Source of the DNA: Saccharothrix syringae
Lineage (GTDB): Bacteria; Actinomycetota; Actinomycetes; Mycobacteriales; Pseudonocardiaceae
Assembly: GCF_009498035.1 (NCBI RefSeq)
Contig: NZ_CP034550.1
Coordinates: 1,116,001 to 1,180,000 of the forward strand
Reading direction: 5' to 3'
Length of the DNA: 64,000 nucleotides
Part shown: piece by piece, positions 26,177 through 35,325 of the stretch
Layout of the letters: every line of letters begins with the position of its first letter
How positions within the stretch are numbered: the stretch's first letter is position 1
The notes under the pieces: model-generated
Told to the model about the DNA's origin: nothing
What the model saw: the letters and a program-made list of their open reading frames with translations, nothing else
Databases searched by the model: none
Program-made: the position numbers and the translations under genes

Positions 26177-27403
26177 CTACGGCGCGGTTCCCGCCCAGGT
26201 GACCGGCAGTGCGTGGACGCCGTAGATGTTCATGTCGGTCTTGAGCTCCACCTCGTCGGCGGGGACGGCCAGGGCGAGGCTCGGGAAGCGGCGCAGCAGG
26301 CCGGTGAAGCCGGCGCGCATCTCGATCCGGGCCAGCTGCTGGCCGAGGCACTGGTGGACGCCGTGGCCGAAGGACAGGTGGCCGCGGGACCTCCGGTGGA
26401 CGTCCAGGGTGTCCGGGGCGTCGAAGCGCGCGGGGTCGTGGTTGGCGGCCAGCAGGGAGACGACGACCGTCGAGCCCGCGGGGATCGTCTCGCCGGCCAG
26501 CTCGACGTCCTCGGTGGCGTAGCGGTAGAAGATGTCCGCGATGGTCAGGTAGCGCATGAGTTCTTCGACGGCGTCGGGCAGCAGGCCGGGGTCGGCGCGC
26601 AGCTCGGCGAGCTGCTCCGGGTGCTCCAGGAGCGCGAAGGTGCCCAGGGCCAGCATGTTCGCGGTGGTCTCGTGGCCGGCGAGCAGCAGCAGGAACGAGA
26701 TGCCGGTCAGCTCCTCGACGGTGAGGTCGTCGTGGCGGGCCAGGTCGGACAGCAGGTCGTCGTCGGGGGTGGCGCGCTTGCGCGTGACCAGTTCGGCCAG
26801 GTAGCCGGTGATCGCGCCGTACGCGGCCATCTTCTCGTCCAGCTCCACGTCCTTCTCCAGGAACTTCGCGGAGTTGACCTGGAAGGTCTCCCGGTCGGCG
26901 TAGGGGACGCCGAGCAGTTCGCAGATCACCAGCGAGGGCACCGGCAGCGCGAAGTGCTCGACCAGGTCGACCGGCGGCGCGAGGCGCGTCATCTCCTCCA
27001 GCTGCCGCTCGACGACCTCGACGATGTGCTCTTCGAGCTGCCTCATCCGCTTGACCGTGAAGGCGCCGGTGAGCTTGCGCCGCAGCCGGGTGTGGTCCGG
27101 CGGGTCCATGGCGATGAACAGGCCCGGGATCTGCGGTGACGGTTCGGTGGCCGCGGGCATGCCGGGGGTCTCGTAGGGCACGTGGAGGACGCCGAGGTCC
27201 TGGCGGGAGCTGAACCGGGTGTCGGCCAGGAGCTGCCGGACGGCGTCGTAGCCGGTGACGACCCAGCCCTCGTGGCCGTCGGGGAAGGTCAGCGGGCTGA
27301 CCGGGCGGGTCTCGCGCAGCCGGGTGATCGCGCTGGGCGGGTTGAAGGGGCCGGCGTCGCGCTCGGTGGGCAGGCCCTGCGGGAACTGGACGGTCTCGGT
27401 CAC
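26177..27403 (-). CDS. Cytochrome P450 (CYP105-like)
   Basis: 408 aa from GTG 27403, chosen because GAGAGGAA lies 6 nt upstream. I-helix LLAGHETTAN (acid-alcohol pair replaced by the usual His-Glu-Thr-Thr), K-helix EELMR (ExxR) and heme loop FGHGVHQCLGQQLA with the thiolate Cys near residue 351. ANHDPARF and the GLFIAMDPPDH start resemble CYP105/CYP107 family monooxygenases of secondary metabolism or xenobiotic oxidation. No ferredoxin gene is adjacent, so electrons come from elsewhere. It diverges from the drrAB-like exporter across a shared, box-rich region. Confidence 0.92.
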   Translation of the reverse strand: MTETVQFPQGLPTERDAGPFNPPSAITRLRETRPVSPLTFPDGHEGWVVTGYDAVRQLLADTRFSSRQDLGVLHVPYETPGMPAATEPSPQIPGLFIAMDPPDHTRLRRKLTGAFTVKRMRQLEEHIVEVVERQLEEMTRLAPPVDLVEHFALPVPSLVICELLGVPYADRETFQVNSAKFLEKDVELDEKMAAYGAITGYLAELVTRKRATPDDDLLSDLARHDDLTVEELTGISFLLLLAGHETTANMLALGTFALLEHPEQLAELRADPGLLPDAVEELMRYLTIADIFYRYATEDVELAGETIPAGSTVVVSLLAANHDPARFDAPDTLDVHRRSRGHLSFGHGVHQCLGQQLARIEMRAGFTGLLRRFPSLALAVPADEVELKTDMNIYGVHALPVTWAGTAP

Positions 27404-27424
27404 CGGGTTTCCTCTCTCGGGGTT

Positions 27425-27437
27425 CGTGGTGACCACG
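27425..27437. promoter_or_regulatory. Perfect 13-bp palindrome in the P450 leader
   Basis: CGTGGT-G-ACCACG, about 22 bp upstream of the P450 start. Dyad half-sites of this length are typical of dimeric repressor operators. The regulator is unknown. Confidence 0.45.
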
Positions 27438-27451
27438 ATCGGCGGCGGGCC

Positions 27452-27520
27452 TGACACGCCCCTGACACGGCCCTGACACCGGCCGCGCGACGGGGGCGGC
27501 GGCCGGTCGGGGACGTGTCA
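27452..27520. promoter_or_regulatory. Three 11-bp-spaced TGACAC boxes plus one inverted box (SARP-type operator)
   Basis: TGACAC starts at 27452, 27463 and 27474, exactly 11 bp apart, each within CCTGACAC. An inverted GTGTCA lies at 27515-27520. Direct heptamers repeating every 11 bp are the hallmark of SARP/AfsR binding sites. A SARP gene starts less than 5 kb away (32311) and its 3' end meets the exporter operon. The boxes lie between the divergent P450 and ABC genes and could control both. Confidence 0.65.
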
Positions 27521-27544
27521 GGGGCCGCGTCGACAGTGGTGGCC

Positions 27545-28468
27545 ATGACAACGGCGATCGAGGTTTCCGGGCTGCGGAAGGCTTACGGGGACAAGGTCGT
27601 GCTCGACGGCATCGACCTGGATGTCCGCGCGGGTTCGATCTTCTCCCTGCTCGGCCCGAACGGGGCGGGCAAGACGACGACGGTGAACGTGCTGACCACC
27701 CTGGCGGAGGCCGACGGCGGGACGGTGCGGGTCGCCGGGCACGACATCGCCACCGACGCCGGGGCGGTGCGCGCGGCGATCGGGGTGACCGGCCAGTTCG
27801 CGGCGGTGGACGACCTGCTGACCGGGCAGGAGAACCTGCGGCTCGTGGTCGACCTCAAGCGCGCGGACCGGCGGGTGGTCGCGGAGCTGCTGGAGCGGTT
27901 CGACCTGGTGGAGTCGGCGCGCGAGCCCGTGTCCACCTACTCCGGGGGCATGAGGCGGAAGCTGGACCTGGCGATGACGCTGGTCGGCGCCCCGCGGGTC
28001 GTCTTCCTGGACGAGCCGACGACCGGGCTGGACCCGCGCAGCCGCCGCACCACGTGGTCGGTCATCCGGGACCTGGTGGCCGACGGGGTGACCGTCTTCC
28101 TCACCACCCAGTACCTGGAGGAGGCCGACCGGCTCGCCGACCGCGTCGCGGTGCTCGACCGGGGACGCCTGGTCGCCCAGGGCACCCCCGACGAGCTCAA
28201 GCGCCGGGTCCCCGGCACCCACGTCCGGCTCCGGTTCGCCACCGCCGCCGAGCTCGACGCGGCCGCGCGGGTGCTCACCGACTCCGCGCGGGACGACGAG
28301 CCGCTGGTCCTGCGGGTCCCCGGCGACGGCGGGACCAGGTCGTTGCGCGCCCTGCTGGACCGGCTCGACGAGTACTCGATCGGCGCCGAAGAGCTCTCCG
28401 TCCGCACGCCGGACCTCGATGACGTCTTCCTCGCCCTGACGGGCCGCACCCCGGAGGTCGCGCGGTGA
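27545..28468 (+). CDS. ABC transporter ATP-binding protein (DrrA/daunorubicin-resistance type)
   Basis: 307 aa from ATG 27545. Walker A GPNGAGKTTT near residue 40, signature STYSGGMRRKLD, Walker B VVFLDEPTTGLDPRSR and the H-loop region. The YLEEADRLADRV segment and C-terminal tail are typical of DrrA proteins. It overlaps the permease start (GTGA), forming a two-gene exporter. Probable role: efflux of a drug or of a product of the P450 pathway; substrate unknown. Confidence 0.93.
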   Translation: MTTAIEVSGLRKAYGDKVVLDGIDLDVRAGSIFSLLGPNGAGKTTTVNVLTTLAEADGGTVRVAGHDIATDAGAVRAAIGVTGQFAAVDDLLTGQENLRLVVDLKRADRRVVAELLERFDLVESAREPVSTYSGGMRRKLDLAMTLVGAPRVVFLDEPTTGLDPRSRRTTWSVIRDLVADGVTVFLTTQYLEEADRLADRVAVLDRGRLVAQGTPDELKRRVPGTHVRLRFATAAELDAAARVLTDSARDDEPLVLRVPGDGGTRSLRALLDRLDEYSIGAEELSVRTPDLDDVFLALTGRTPEVAR

Positions 28469-29214
28469 ACGCCCGGTCCCACTCGGTGGTCATGCTGCGC
28501 CGCAACTTCACGCACCTCGCCCGGAACCCGACGTCGGTGTTCAACGCGGTCCTGATGCCCGTCATCGTCATGCTGATGTTCGTCTACATGATGGGCGACG
28601 CCTTCGACGTCGGCGTCGACTACATCGACTACGCGACGCCGGGGTTGATCCTGCCGGCCGTCTGCTACGGGCTGGGCGCCACCGCCACGGCGGTGAACTC
28701 CGACATGACCAAGGGCATCATCAACCGGTTCAAGGTCATGGACGTCTCCCGCGGCGCGGTGCTGACCGGGCACGTCGTCGCCGGCGTGCTGACCAACCTG
28801 GTCGCCGTCGCGGCCCTGCTCGGGGTGGCCTTCCTGCTGGGGTTCAGCCCGGCGGCGGGGCCGGCCGGGTGGCTGGGCGTGGTCGGTGTGGTGCTGCTGC
28901 TGGGCTTCGCGGCCGGCTGGTTCACCACCGCCCTGGGCCTGGCGGCGAAGTCGCCGGAGACGGCGGGCATGGCCGCGGTGCCGCTGGTCATGCTGCCGTT
29001 CTTCAGCAGCGCCATCGTGCCGGCCGAGAAGATGGGGCCGGGCCTGCGGGAGTTCGCGCGGTACCAGCCCTTCACGCCGGTCATCGAGACCATCCGCGGG
29101 CTGCTGTCCGGCGCGCCGGACGGCGGTGACGCGGCCGCCGCCGTCGCCTGGTGCGCCGGGATCGCCCTGGTCGGGTACCTGTGGTCGGCCGCCTCGTTCA
29201 GGAAGCGAGCGTGA
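28465..29214 (+). CDS. ABC-2 type permease (DrrB-like)
   Basis: 249 aa with six predicted membrane helices, typical of the ABC-2 family. The start MNARSHSVVMLRRNFTHLAR and the NPTSVFNAVLMPVIVM helix match DrrB-type permeases; ARYQPFTPVIETIRGLL is the conserved C-terminal loop. Translationally coupled to the ATPase. Its 3' end overlaps that of the SARP gene on the other strand by 17 bp. Confidence 0.92.
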   Translation: MNARSHSVVMLRRNFTHLARNPTSVFNAVLMPVIVMLMFVYMMGDAFDVGVDYIDYATPGLILPAVCYGLGATATAVNSDMTKGIINRFKVMDVSRGAVLTGHVVAGVLTNLVAVAALLGVAFLLGFSPAAGPAGWLGVVGVVLLLGFAAGWFTTALGLAAKSPETAGMAAVPLVMLPFFSSAIVPAEKMGPGLREFARYQPFTPVIETIRGLLSGAPDGGDAAAAVAWCAGIALVGYLWSAASFRKRA

Positions 29215-32200
29215 CCTCGACCAGCCGCTCCCAGCCCGTTCCCGCGCCCTCCCGGGCCGCCTCGGCGAACCCCTGGTCGCCGAGGCGGTCCCGCGCCGCC
29301 CGCTCGACCCGGGCCGCGTCCGGGTGGGCGCGGTCCGGCAGGCCGCGCACGGCGGTGCCCGCCGCGAGCAGCCGGGCGGCCTGGTCGTGCCGGTCGAGGC
29401 GCAGGGCCAGGTCCGCGACGCCGACGAGGACCTGCGCGACCACGGGCGCGTGCCCCGCCTCGGCCGCCGCCCGGCACGCCGCCCCGCGGTGGGCGCGGGC
29501 CTCGTCGAGGTCGTCGGCGAGGTAGCCGAGCAGGTCGTGCGTCATCGCGCGGACGTTCGGCTGCCCCGCCTCGTCGCCCAGCGCGGCGGTCGCGACGCCG
29601 AGCTGCCGGCGCGCTTCGGCGGCGTCGCCGTTCCAGCGGGCGAGTTCCGCCTTCGTGAAGGCCGTCGCGGCCAGCGTGCCCGGCCAGGTGACCCGTTCCG
29701 CGTGGCGCTGCGCCTCGGCCATGGCGGCGGCACTGGCGTCCTCGTCGCCCGTGAGCCAGTACAGCTGGGCCTGCCGGGCGCGCAGCCGGATGACGTCGTC
29801 GACGGCGCCGATCTCGGTGAGGACCGCGATCGCCTGCTCGCAGTGCTCGACCGCGCCGGCGAAGTCGCCGCGCGTGGCGATCCGGTCCGCCAGCTCGGTC
29901 CGGGCGAACGAGATCCCGAACCGCTCGCCGACCGCCCGGAACTCCGCGAGCGCCCCCTCCAGGAACGCCTCCGCCCCGTCCCGGCCCAGCATGATCCGCA
30001 TCTTGCCCAGGTGCAGCCGGGCCAGCGCGCGGACCCACGGGTCCTCGCTGCCCAGCAGCGGCTCCCACGCGGACAGCGACGCGCCCGGCTCGTCCAGCAT
30101 GCGCACCATCGGGACGACCAGCTCCAGCAGCGGGTTGCGCAGCCGGCCGCGTTGGCCGATCCGGTACGCCCTGCGGTACCACTGCGCCGCCTGGTGCTCG
30201 TCGCCCGGTCCGGAGCTGACGAACACCGAGATCAGGGCGTACACCATCGCGCGGACCTCGTCGGGCACCTCGCCGGGCAGTTCGGCGGCGGCGGTGATCA
30301 GCTCCATGCCCTCGGCCTTGTGCCCGCCCAGCCACCAGTACCAGCCGGCGCCCGCCGCGAGCCGCATCGCCGCGCGGGCCTCGCCGGCCGCGAGCGCGCC
30401 GCGCATCGCGGCACCGATGTTGTCGTGCTCGGCGTTGAGCACGGCGAGCCACTCCACCTGCTCGGCACGGCGCAGGTGCGGTTCCGCGGTCTCGGCCAGC
30501 TCGGTGAAGTGGGCCAGGTGCGCGTGGCGCGCCAGGTCCGACTCGCCCGCCTCCGCGAGCCGGTGCGCGGCGTACTCCCCGATCGTGCCGAGCATCCGGT
30601 AGCGCGGCGCGCCGTCACCCCCGGCGACCAGCAGCGACTTCTCGGTCAGCGAGGTGAGCAGTTCGAGCACCTCGTCCGGCTCGACCCCGTCGCCCGCGCA
30701 GACCCGCTCGGCCGCCTCCAGGCCCGCCCCGCCCGAGAACACCGACAGCCTGCGCAGGACCACCCGCTCGGCGTCGGTGAGCAGTTCCCAGCTCCAGTCG
30801 ACCACCGCGCGCAGCGTCTTGTGCCGCGGCAACGCGGTGCGGCTGCCGCCGGTGAGCAGGCGGAACCGGTCGTCGAGCCGGTGGGCGAGCTGGTCCGGGG
30901 ACATGGTGCGCAACCTGGCCGCGGCCAGCTCGATCGCCAGCGGCATCCCGTCCAGCGCCCGGCAGACGCGCGCCATCGTCGCCAACGCGCGGTCGTCGAC
31001 CACGAGGTCCTTGCGCACCGCGGCCGCCCGGTCCCGCAGCAGCCGGACGGCGGGCGCGGCCCCGACCTCCTCGGGGGAGGCGTCCGCCGCGGGCAGGGCC
31101 AGCGGCGCGACCGGCCACAGCGCCTCGCCCGTGATGCCCAGCGGTTCCCGGCTCGTCGCCAGGACCCGCAGCCGCCGGCACTCGCCGAGCAGCCGGTGCG
31201 CGAGCGCCGCCGCCGCCTCGATCACGTGCTCGCAGTTGTCCAGCACCAGCAGCGCGTCCCGCTCGCGGATCGCGGCGACGAGCCGGTCCGCGGGCTCCGC
31301 GCTGGGCGCCTCGCCGAGCAGGGTGTCCCGCAGGCCCAGCCCGGCGAGCGTCGCCTGCGCCACGTCGCCGTCCGCGCCGATGGCCGCCAGCTCGACCAGC
31401 CAGGCACCGTCCGGCAGGTCGTCGAGCAGCGTGCGCGCCGTCTCCGCGGCCAGCCTGGTCTTGCCCGAGCCGCCCGGCCCGATCAGCGTGGTGAGCCGGT
31501 GCCCGGCGACGAGGTCGCGGACCGCGGCGACGTCGGCGTCCTTGCCCACGAAGCTGGTCAGCTCGGCGCGCAGGTTGGTCCTCCGGCCCTCCGGCCGCCC
31601 CAGCTCGCCCCGCAGCAGGGCGACGTGCAGCTCGGACAGCTCCGGTGAGGGGTCGACGCCCAGCGCGTCGGCCAGGGCCTCCCGCGCGCGCTGGTACACC
31701 AGCAGCGCCTCGGTGTTGCGGCCGGCCGCGGCGAGGGCGCGCATCAGCGCGGCGACCAGCCGTTCCCGCAACGGGTTCGCGGCCACCAGGTCGGTCAGCT
31801 CGGTGACCAGCTCCGCGCCGCGGCCGGCCTCCGCGTCGAACAGGTCCTCGGCGGCGGTCAGGCGCAGTCCTTCGAGCCGGGTGGCGGCGGCGTCGAACGC
31901 CTCGCTGTCCTGCAGGCCGACGTCCTGCATGGCCGTGCCGCGCCACAGGGCGAGGGCTTCGCGCAGCAGGCGCGGGTTCTTGGTGGCGCGGGCCCGGTCG
32001 AGGAGGCGTTCGAAGCGCGTGGCGTCGACGGCGTCGGGGGGCAGGGTCAGGCGGTAGCCGTCGGTCAGGCCCTCGACCGACTTCTCCGGCAGCGCTTTTC
32101 GCAGGCGGGAGACGAGGCGTTGCAGGGCGTTCGTCGCGTCGGCGGGCGGGTGCTCGCCCCAGATCCAGTCGACGAGCGCGGCCTTGGGGACCACGTGACC

Positions 32201-32311
32201 CGGTTTGAGGGCGAGGGCGATCAGCAGGCCGCGCAGCCGCGCGCCCGGCACGTCGACGGTGGTGCCGCCGTCCGCGCGGACTTCGAACGGGCCCAGCACC
32301 GTGATCTGCAC
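29198..32311 (-). CDS. Large SARP/AfsR-family transcriptional regulator
   Basis: About 1037 aa. GTG 32311 (VQITVLGPFEVRA) is the canonical SARP start. Order: OmpR-like DNA-binding domain (about 1-90), bacterial transcriptional activation domain (about 95-245, FERLLDRAR, ALALWRG), NB-ARC ATPase with GPGGSGKTRLAAE near residue 280, DALLVLDNCEHV and LPLAIELAAARL, then a TPR-like C-terminal half. Such proteins activate antibiotic and stress genes in response to ATP or ligand state. Likely controller of the P450/exporter unit through the 11-bp boxes. Convergent 17-bp overlap with the permease gene. Confidence 0.92.
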   Translation of the reverse strand: MQITVLGPFEVRADGGTTVDVPGARLRGLLIALALKPGHVVPKAALVDWIWGEHPPADATNALQRLVSRLRKALPEKSVEGLTDGYRLTLPPDAVDATRFERLLDRARATKNPRLLREALALWRGTAMQDVGLQDSEAFDAAATRLEGLRLTAAEDLFDAEAGRGAELVTELTDLVAANPLRERLVAALMRALAAAGRNTEALLVYQRAREALADALGVDPSPELSELHVALLRGELGRPEGRRTNLRAELTSFVGKDADVAAVRDLVAGHRLTTLIGPGGSGKTRLAAETARTLLDDLPDGAWLVELAAIGADGDVAQATLAGLGLRDTLLGEAPSAEPADRLVAAIRERDALLVLDNCEHVIEAAAALAHRLLGECRRLRVLATSREPLGITGEALWPVAPLALPAADASPEEVGAAPAVRLLRDRAAAVRKDLVVDDRALATMARVCRALDGMPLAIELAAARLRTMSPDQLAHRLDDRFRLLTGGSRTALPRHKTLRAVVDWSWELLTDAERVVLRRLSVFSGGAGLEAAERVCAGDGVEPDEVLELLTSLTEKSLLVAGGDGAPRYRMLGTIGEYAAHRLAEAGESDLARHAHLAHFTELAETAEPHLRRAEQVEWLAVLNAEHDNIGAAMRGALAAGEARAAMRLAAGAGWYWWLGGHKAEGMELITAAAELPGEVPDEVRAMVYALISVFVSSGPGDEHQAAQWYRRAYRIGQRGRLRNPLLELVVPMVRMLDEPGASLSAWEPLLGSEDPWVRALARLHLGKMRIMLGRDGAEAFLEGALAEFRAVGERFGISFARTELADRIATRGDFAGAVEHCEQAIAVLTEIGAVDDVIRLRARQAQLYWLTGDEDASAAAMAEAQRHAERVTWPGTLAATAFTKAELARWNGDAAEARRQLGVATAALGDEAGQPNVRAMTHDLLGYLADDLDEARAHRGAACRAAAEAGHAPVVAQVLVGVADLALRLDRHDQAARLLAAGTAVRGLPDRAHPDAARVERAARDRLGDQGFAEAAREGAGTGWERLVEVTLAS

Positions 32312-32486
32312 CCGGCCGATTTTGCCACGGGTAGTCGGTGCGTTCGGGGCGATCGGAGGCACCCGGTCGACCGGCCCGCGCCACCGCGGCGCCGCACCCG
32401 GATTTGTCCACTTTTTGGCCCGTAGCGCTCCGATTGCCCACTTTTTTGTCTTTTTTGCCCTGTCTCCGGTGCATATTATCGGCCGC
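32312..32486. promoter_or_regulatory. Divergent promoter region between SARP and TIR operons
   Basis: Unusually T-rich for this genome: CCACTTTTT occurs twice, followed by CTTTTTT. TATTAT at 32473-32478 ends 8 nt before GTG 32487 and there is no ribosome-binding site, so the TIR mRNA may be leaderless. The strand-asymmetric T-runs could serve as a regulator or nucleoid-protein (Lsr2-type) target. Confidence 0.5.
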
Positions 32487-33077
32487 GTGTCCGGTTACCA
32501 GTTCGATTTGTTCATCAGCTACGCCCGTCGTGGCAGCGTGCAGAAATGGCTGTTGAACCACTTTCACCAGAAACTTCTGGAGTGCCTGGCAGACCAGTTG
32601 GCGCCGACGCCGAAGGTGTACGTCGACAGGACGATGCCGCGCGCTGTGCACTGGCCCTCCAACCTGCGAGACGCCCTGCGGCACAGCAAGATCATGATTC
32701 AGCTGCTCACGCCGCACTACTTCCAGTCGCAGTGGTGCAGGGCCGAGTGGTACAGCATGTTGGAGCGGGAGAGGATGCTCGGGCTGGCCAGTTCGGGGAG
32801 TTCGCAGGGGCTGGTCTACCCGATCCTGTACTCGGATTCGGACAACTTCCCGCCGGAAGGGAAATTGCGCTCCTGGCTTGACTTCAAGGAGTTCGCCCAC
32901 CCGGATCCGCCGTACCAGCAGACCAGCCACTTCGTCCTCTTCCACCGCGAGGTCAACAAGGTCGCCGCCGACCTCGTCCAACTGATCCAGCAGGCGCCTC
33001 CCTGGCAACCCGACTGGCCGGAGGTGGACCCGCCCGACCCCGTGCTCCCCCCGACACCTCCACTGCCGAGGTTCTGA
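32487..33077 (+). CDS. TIR-domain protein, catalytic Glu present
   Basis: 196 aa from GTG 32487. The TIR fold is recognisable: FDLFISYARRG at the start, PKVYVDRTMP, WPSNLRDALRHSKIMIQLLT, then SQWCRAEW with the Glu (residue 87) at the position of the NADase catalytic Glu of SARM1 and bacterial TIRs. The C-terminal 30 residues are Pro-rich. First gene of a four-gene operon; the next gene starts inside its stop (TGATG). Probable NAD-cleaving effector or signalling-nucleotide producer, but activity is inferred. Confidence 0.85.
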   Translation: MSGYQFDLFISYARRGSVQKWLLNHFHQKLLECLADQLAPTPKVYVDRTMPRAVHWPSNLRDALRHSKIMIQLLTPHYFQSQWCRAEWYSMLERERMLGLASSGSSQGLVYPILYSDSDNFPPEGKLRSWLDFKEFAHPDPPYQQTSHFVLFHREVNKVAADLVQLIQQAPPWQPDWPEVDPPDPVLPPTPPLPRF

Positions 33078-34705
33078 TGACACCCGGGACAGTCGTCACG
33101 TTCTACTCCTACAAGGGCGGGGTGGGGCGGAGTTTCACGCTGGCCAACGTCGCCGTGCTGCTGGCCCGCTGGGGCTACCGCGTGCTCACCGTCGACTGGG
33201 ACCTGGAGGCACCCGGCCTGCACCACTACTTCAGGTCGGTGATGTCCGAGGAACCAGAGGGCGGCGTGATCGACCTCGCCCACGACTTCCTCGCGGGTGC
33301 GGAAGGCCCCCGTCCGCACGCCGTGCGGGTCGACGTCGAGGGCAACACCCTCGCGCTCCTGGCCGCGGGCCGGGTCGACGGCTCCTACACGGAGCGGATG
33401 CAGCGCATCGACTGGGAAGACCTCTACCGGCGCGGGTTCGCCGACTTCCTGGAGCGCTGCCGGGAGGAGTGGACCGAGGACTACGACTTCGTGCTGATCG
33501 ACAGCCGGACCGGGATCTCGGACATCGCCGGCATCTGCACCGCGCAGCTGCCCGACCGGCTGGTCGTCCTGTTCACCGCCAACGAGCAGAACCTCAAGGA
33601 CGTGGTGGACGTCGTGCGGCGCGCGGACATCGCCCGGGACCGGCTGCCCTACGACCGGCCCCGGCACCTCGTGCTGCCGATCCTGTCCCGCCTGGACACC
33701 CGGGTGGAGTACGAGCGGGCCGAGCAGTGGCGCGGCAGGTGCGCCGAGGTCGTCGCGCCGCTGTTCGGCAACTGGCTGGTCAAGACCGTGCCGGAGGACC
33801 TGATGCTGCGGCACCTGACGGTGCCCTACATCTCGTACTGGAGCTTCGGCGAGCAGCTTTCCGTGCTGGAGGAGCACGTCCCGTCGGCGGACCAGGTCTC
33901 GTTCGCCCTGGAGACGGTGGCGGCCGTGATCGCGCAGCAGTTCGACCGCACCGACCTGCTCGCCGACAACCGGGACGCCTACGTGGCGTCGGCACGCGAC
34001 CGCCATCGGGACTTCGCCCTGGACCTGCTGGTGTCCAGTCCGCGGTCCGCACTGCGCATCGCGGACCAGCTGATCGAGGAACTGCGCGCCCTGGACGTGC
34101 GGGTCGAGCGGTCCTCGTCCGGTGACCCGGAAATCCTGGAGCAGGCCAGCGAGCTGGCCGAGCACCTGTGCCTGGTGGTCGACGGCGGCCTGAGCCGCTG
34201 GCAGGTCACCGAGGTGGAGCGCTTCCTGCGCCACACGATCGGCCCGGACGGCGGTCAGCGGCGGCTGTTCTGCGTGCTGACCGGCGACACCGACCAGAGG
34301 AGTCTGCCGGGCTTCCTGCGCAACCTGCGCCACCTGCGGTTCGAGCCGGGCGTGCGCCCCGCCGGCGTGGCCCGGGAACTGCACGACCTCATCACCGGCA
34401 CGCCCGCCGGTGAGGTGGACCGGGACCTGGAAGCCCTGCGGAACACGGCGTCCGCGTTGCGCGCCGTGCCGGACCGGGTGCCCTCCGCCGGGCGGTTGTC
34501 GCTGGTCGAGCAGACCGTGCGCGGCATGTACGCCGCGTTGGACAACGGCGACCTCGCCGCGTTGCGGGACCTGTCGGTGGACCTCGACGTGCTGTCCAAG
34601 TCCCACTCGAACGGCACCGGGTTCAGCCTGTCGCCCGGCCTGCTCACCGACGTCCACACCCTCCTCGACCGGATCGACCGTCGGATCGACGCGTCCACGA
34701 ACTGA
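33077..34705 (+). CDS. KGGVGR-type SIMIBI (ParA/MinD-like) ATPase with TIR-like C-terminal segment
   Basis: 542 aa. Deviant Walker A YSYKGGVGRSFTLANVA near residue 11, a switch block VDWDLEAPGLHHY, and a DFVLIDSRTGISD Walker B near residue 140. These define the KGGVGR-motif variant of ParA-like ATPases, often found next to TIR and effector-associated-domain genes. Residues about 320-435 (a strand with DVRVERSSSG, AEHLCLVVD, a WQ-x-x-E helix, then LPGFLRNL) look like a degenerate TIR fold; this is my inference. Likely an NTP-driven switch that assembles or licenses the TIR effector. Confidence 0.85.
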   Translation: MTPGTVVTFYSYKGGVGRSFTLANVAVLLARWGYRVLTVDWDLEAPGLHHYFRSVMSEEPEGGVIDLAHDFLAGAEGPRPHAVRVDVEGNTLALLAAGRVDGSYTERMQRIDWEDLYRRGFADFLERCREEWTEDYDFVLIDSRTGISDIAGICTAQLPDRLVVLFTANEQNLKDVVDVVRRADIARDRLPYDRPRHLVLPILSRLDTRVEYERAEQWRGRCAEVVAPLFGNWLVKTVPEDLMLRHLTVPYISYWSFGEQLSVLEEHVPSADQVSFALETVAAVIAQQFDRTDLLADNRDAYVASARDRHRDFALDLLVSSPRSALRIADQLIEELRALDVRVERSSSGDPEILEQASELAEHLCLVVDGGLSRWQVTEVERFLRHTIGPDGGQRRLFCVLTGDTDQRSLPGFLRNLRHLRFEPGVRPAGVARELHDLITGTPAGEVDRDLEALRNTASALRAVPDRVPSAGRLSLVEQTVRGMYAALDNGDLAALRDLSVDLDVLSKSHSNGTGFSLSPGLLTDVHTLLDRIDRRIDASTN

Positions 34706-34716
34706 AAGGCGGCGCA

Positions 34717-35325
34717 ATGCCGGAGCAATTCGCGAACGACGAACGGGCAGCGCTCATCGTGCTGATGCTGGAGAACCGGGATGTGCGCAACAAGGAGCTG
34801 ACCGAAGACCTCAAGACCAGGCTCGGCAAGCAGGGCCGTGAGCGGTTGAACGATCTCGGGCTGCTCCATTCGTGGAAAGAGAAGAGCGGGATCGTGCACC
34901 GGATCACCGATGAGGGGATCACCTGGTGCCTGAAGGACTTGGTGGCGGGTGGACCGCCGACGAGGTCGGGTTCCCTGTCCCGGGCGCACTTCGCGGTGCT
35001 GAGGACCTTCATCCAGTACCACCAGCGGCAGGGCACCCTGGCCGAGGTGATCCGCTCCGGCGCGGACCTGGAGTCGGTCATCCGGGCCGCCTACCTGGAA
35101 CTCTCGGCCAAGCCGCAGGACTGGGTCCGGCTGGCCAGGCTCCGCCCCCGGCTCAACGGCGCCGACCGGGACGAGGTCGACGCGGTCCTGCTGGAGATGG
35201 TGCGGACCGGCACGGTCCACCTGGCCCCGGACTCCAACCGCAAGGTGCTGACCGAGGCCGACCACGCCGCCGCGATCCGGATCGCCGGCGAGGACAACCA
35301 CCTGGTGGCGATCGAGGAATCATGA
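34717..35325 (+). CDS. Small winged-helix-like protein of the TIR-HerA operon
   Basis: 202 aa from ATG 34717. The N-terminal 75 residues (LIVLMLENRDVRNKELTEDL, then LNDLGLLHSWKEK and HRITDEGITW) read as a winged helix with the wing ending in a conserved Trp. The second half is helical with a QDWVRLARLRPRLNG segment. The two halves probably fold separately. No enzymatic motif. Overlaps the next gene (ATGA). Possible adaptor or nucleic-acid sensor; I do not recognise a named family. Confidence 0.75.
   Translation: MPEQFANDERAALIVLMLENRDVRNKELTEDLKTRLGKQGRERLNDLGLLHSWKEKSGIVHRITDEGITWCLKDLVAGGPPTRSGSLSRAHFAVLRTFIQYHQRQGTLAEVIRSGADLESVIRAAYLELSAKPQDWVRLARLRPRLNGADRDEVDAVLLEMVRTGTVHLAPDSNRKVLTEADHAAAIRIAGEDNHLVAIEES

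Noticed and set aside
28886..31648. Plus-strand open frame of 920 codons opposite the SARP gene
   Set aside because: Gln/Arg/Pro-rich shadow; SARP on the minus strand is unambiguous.
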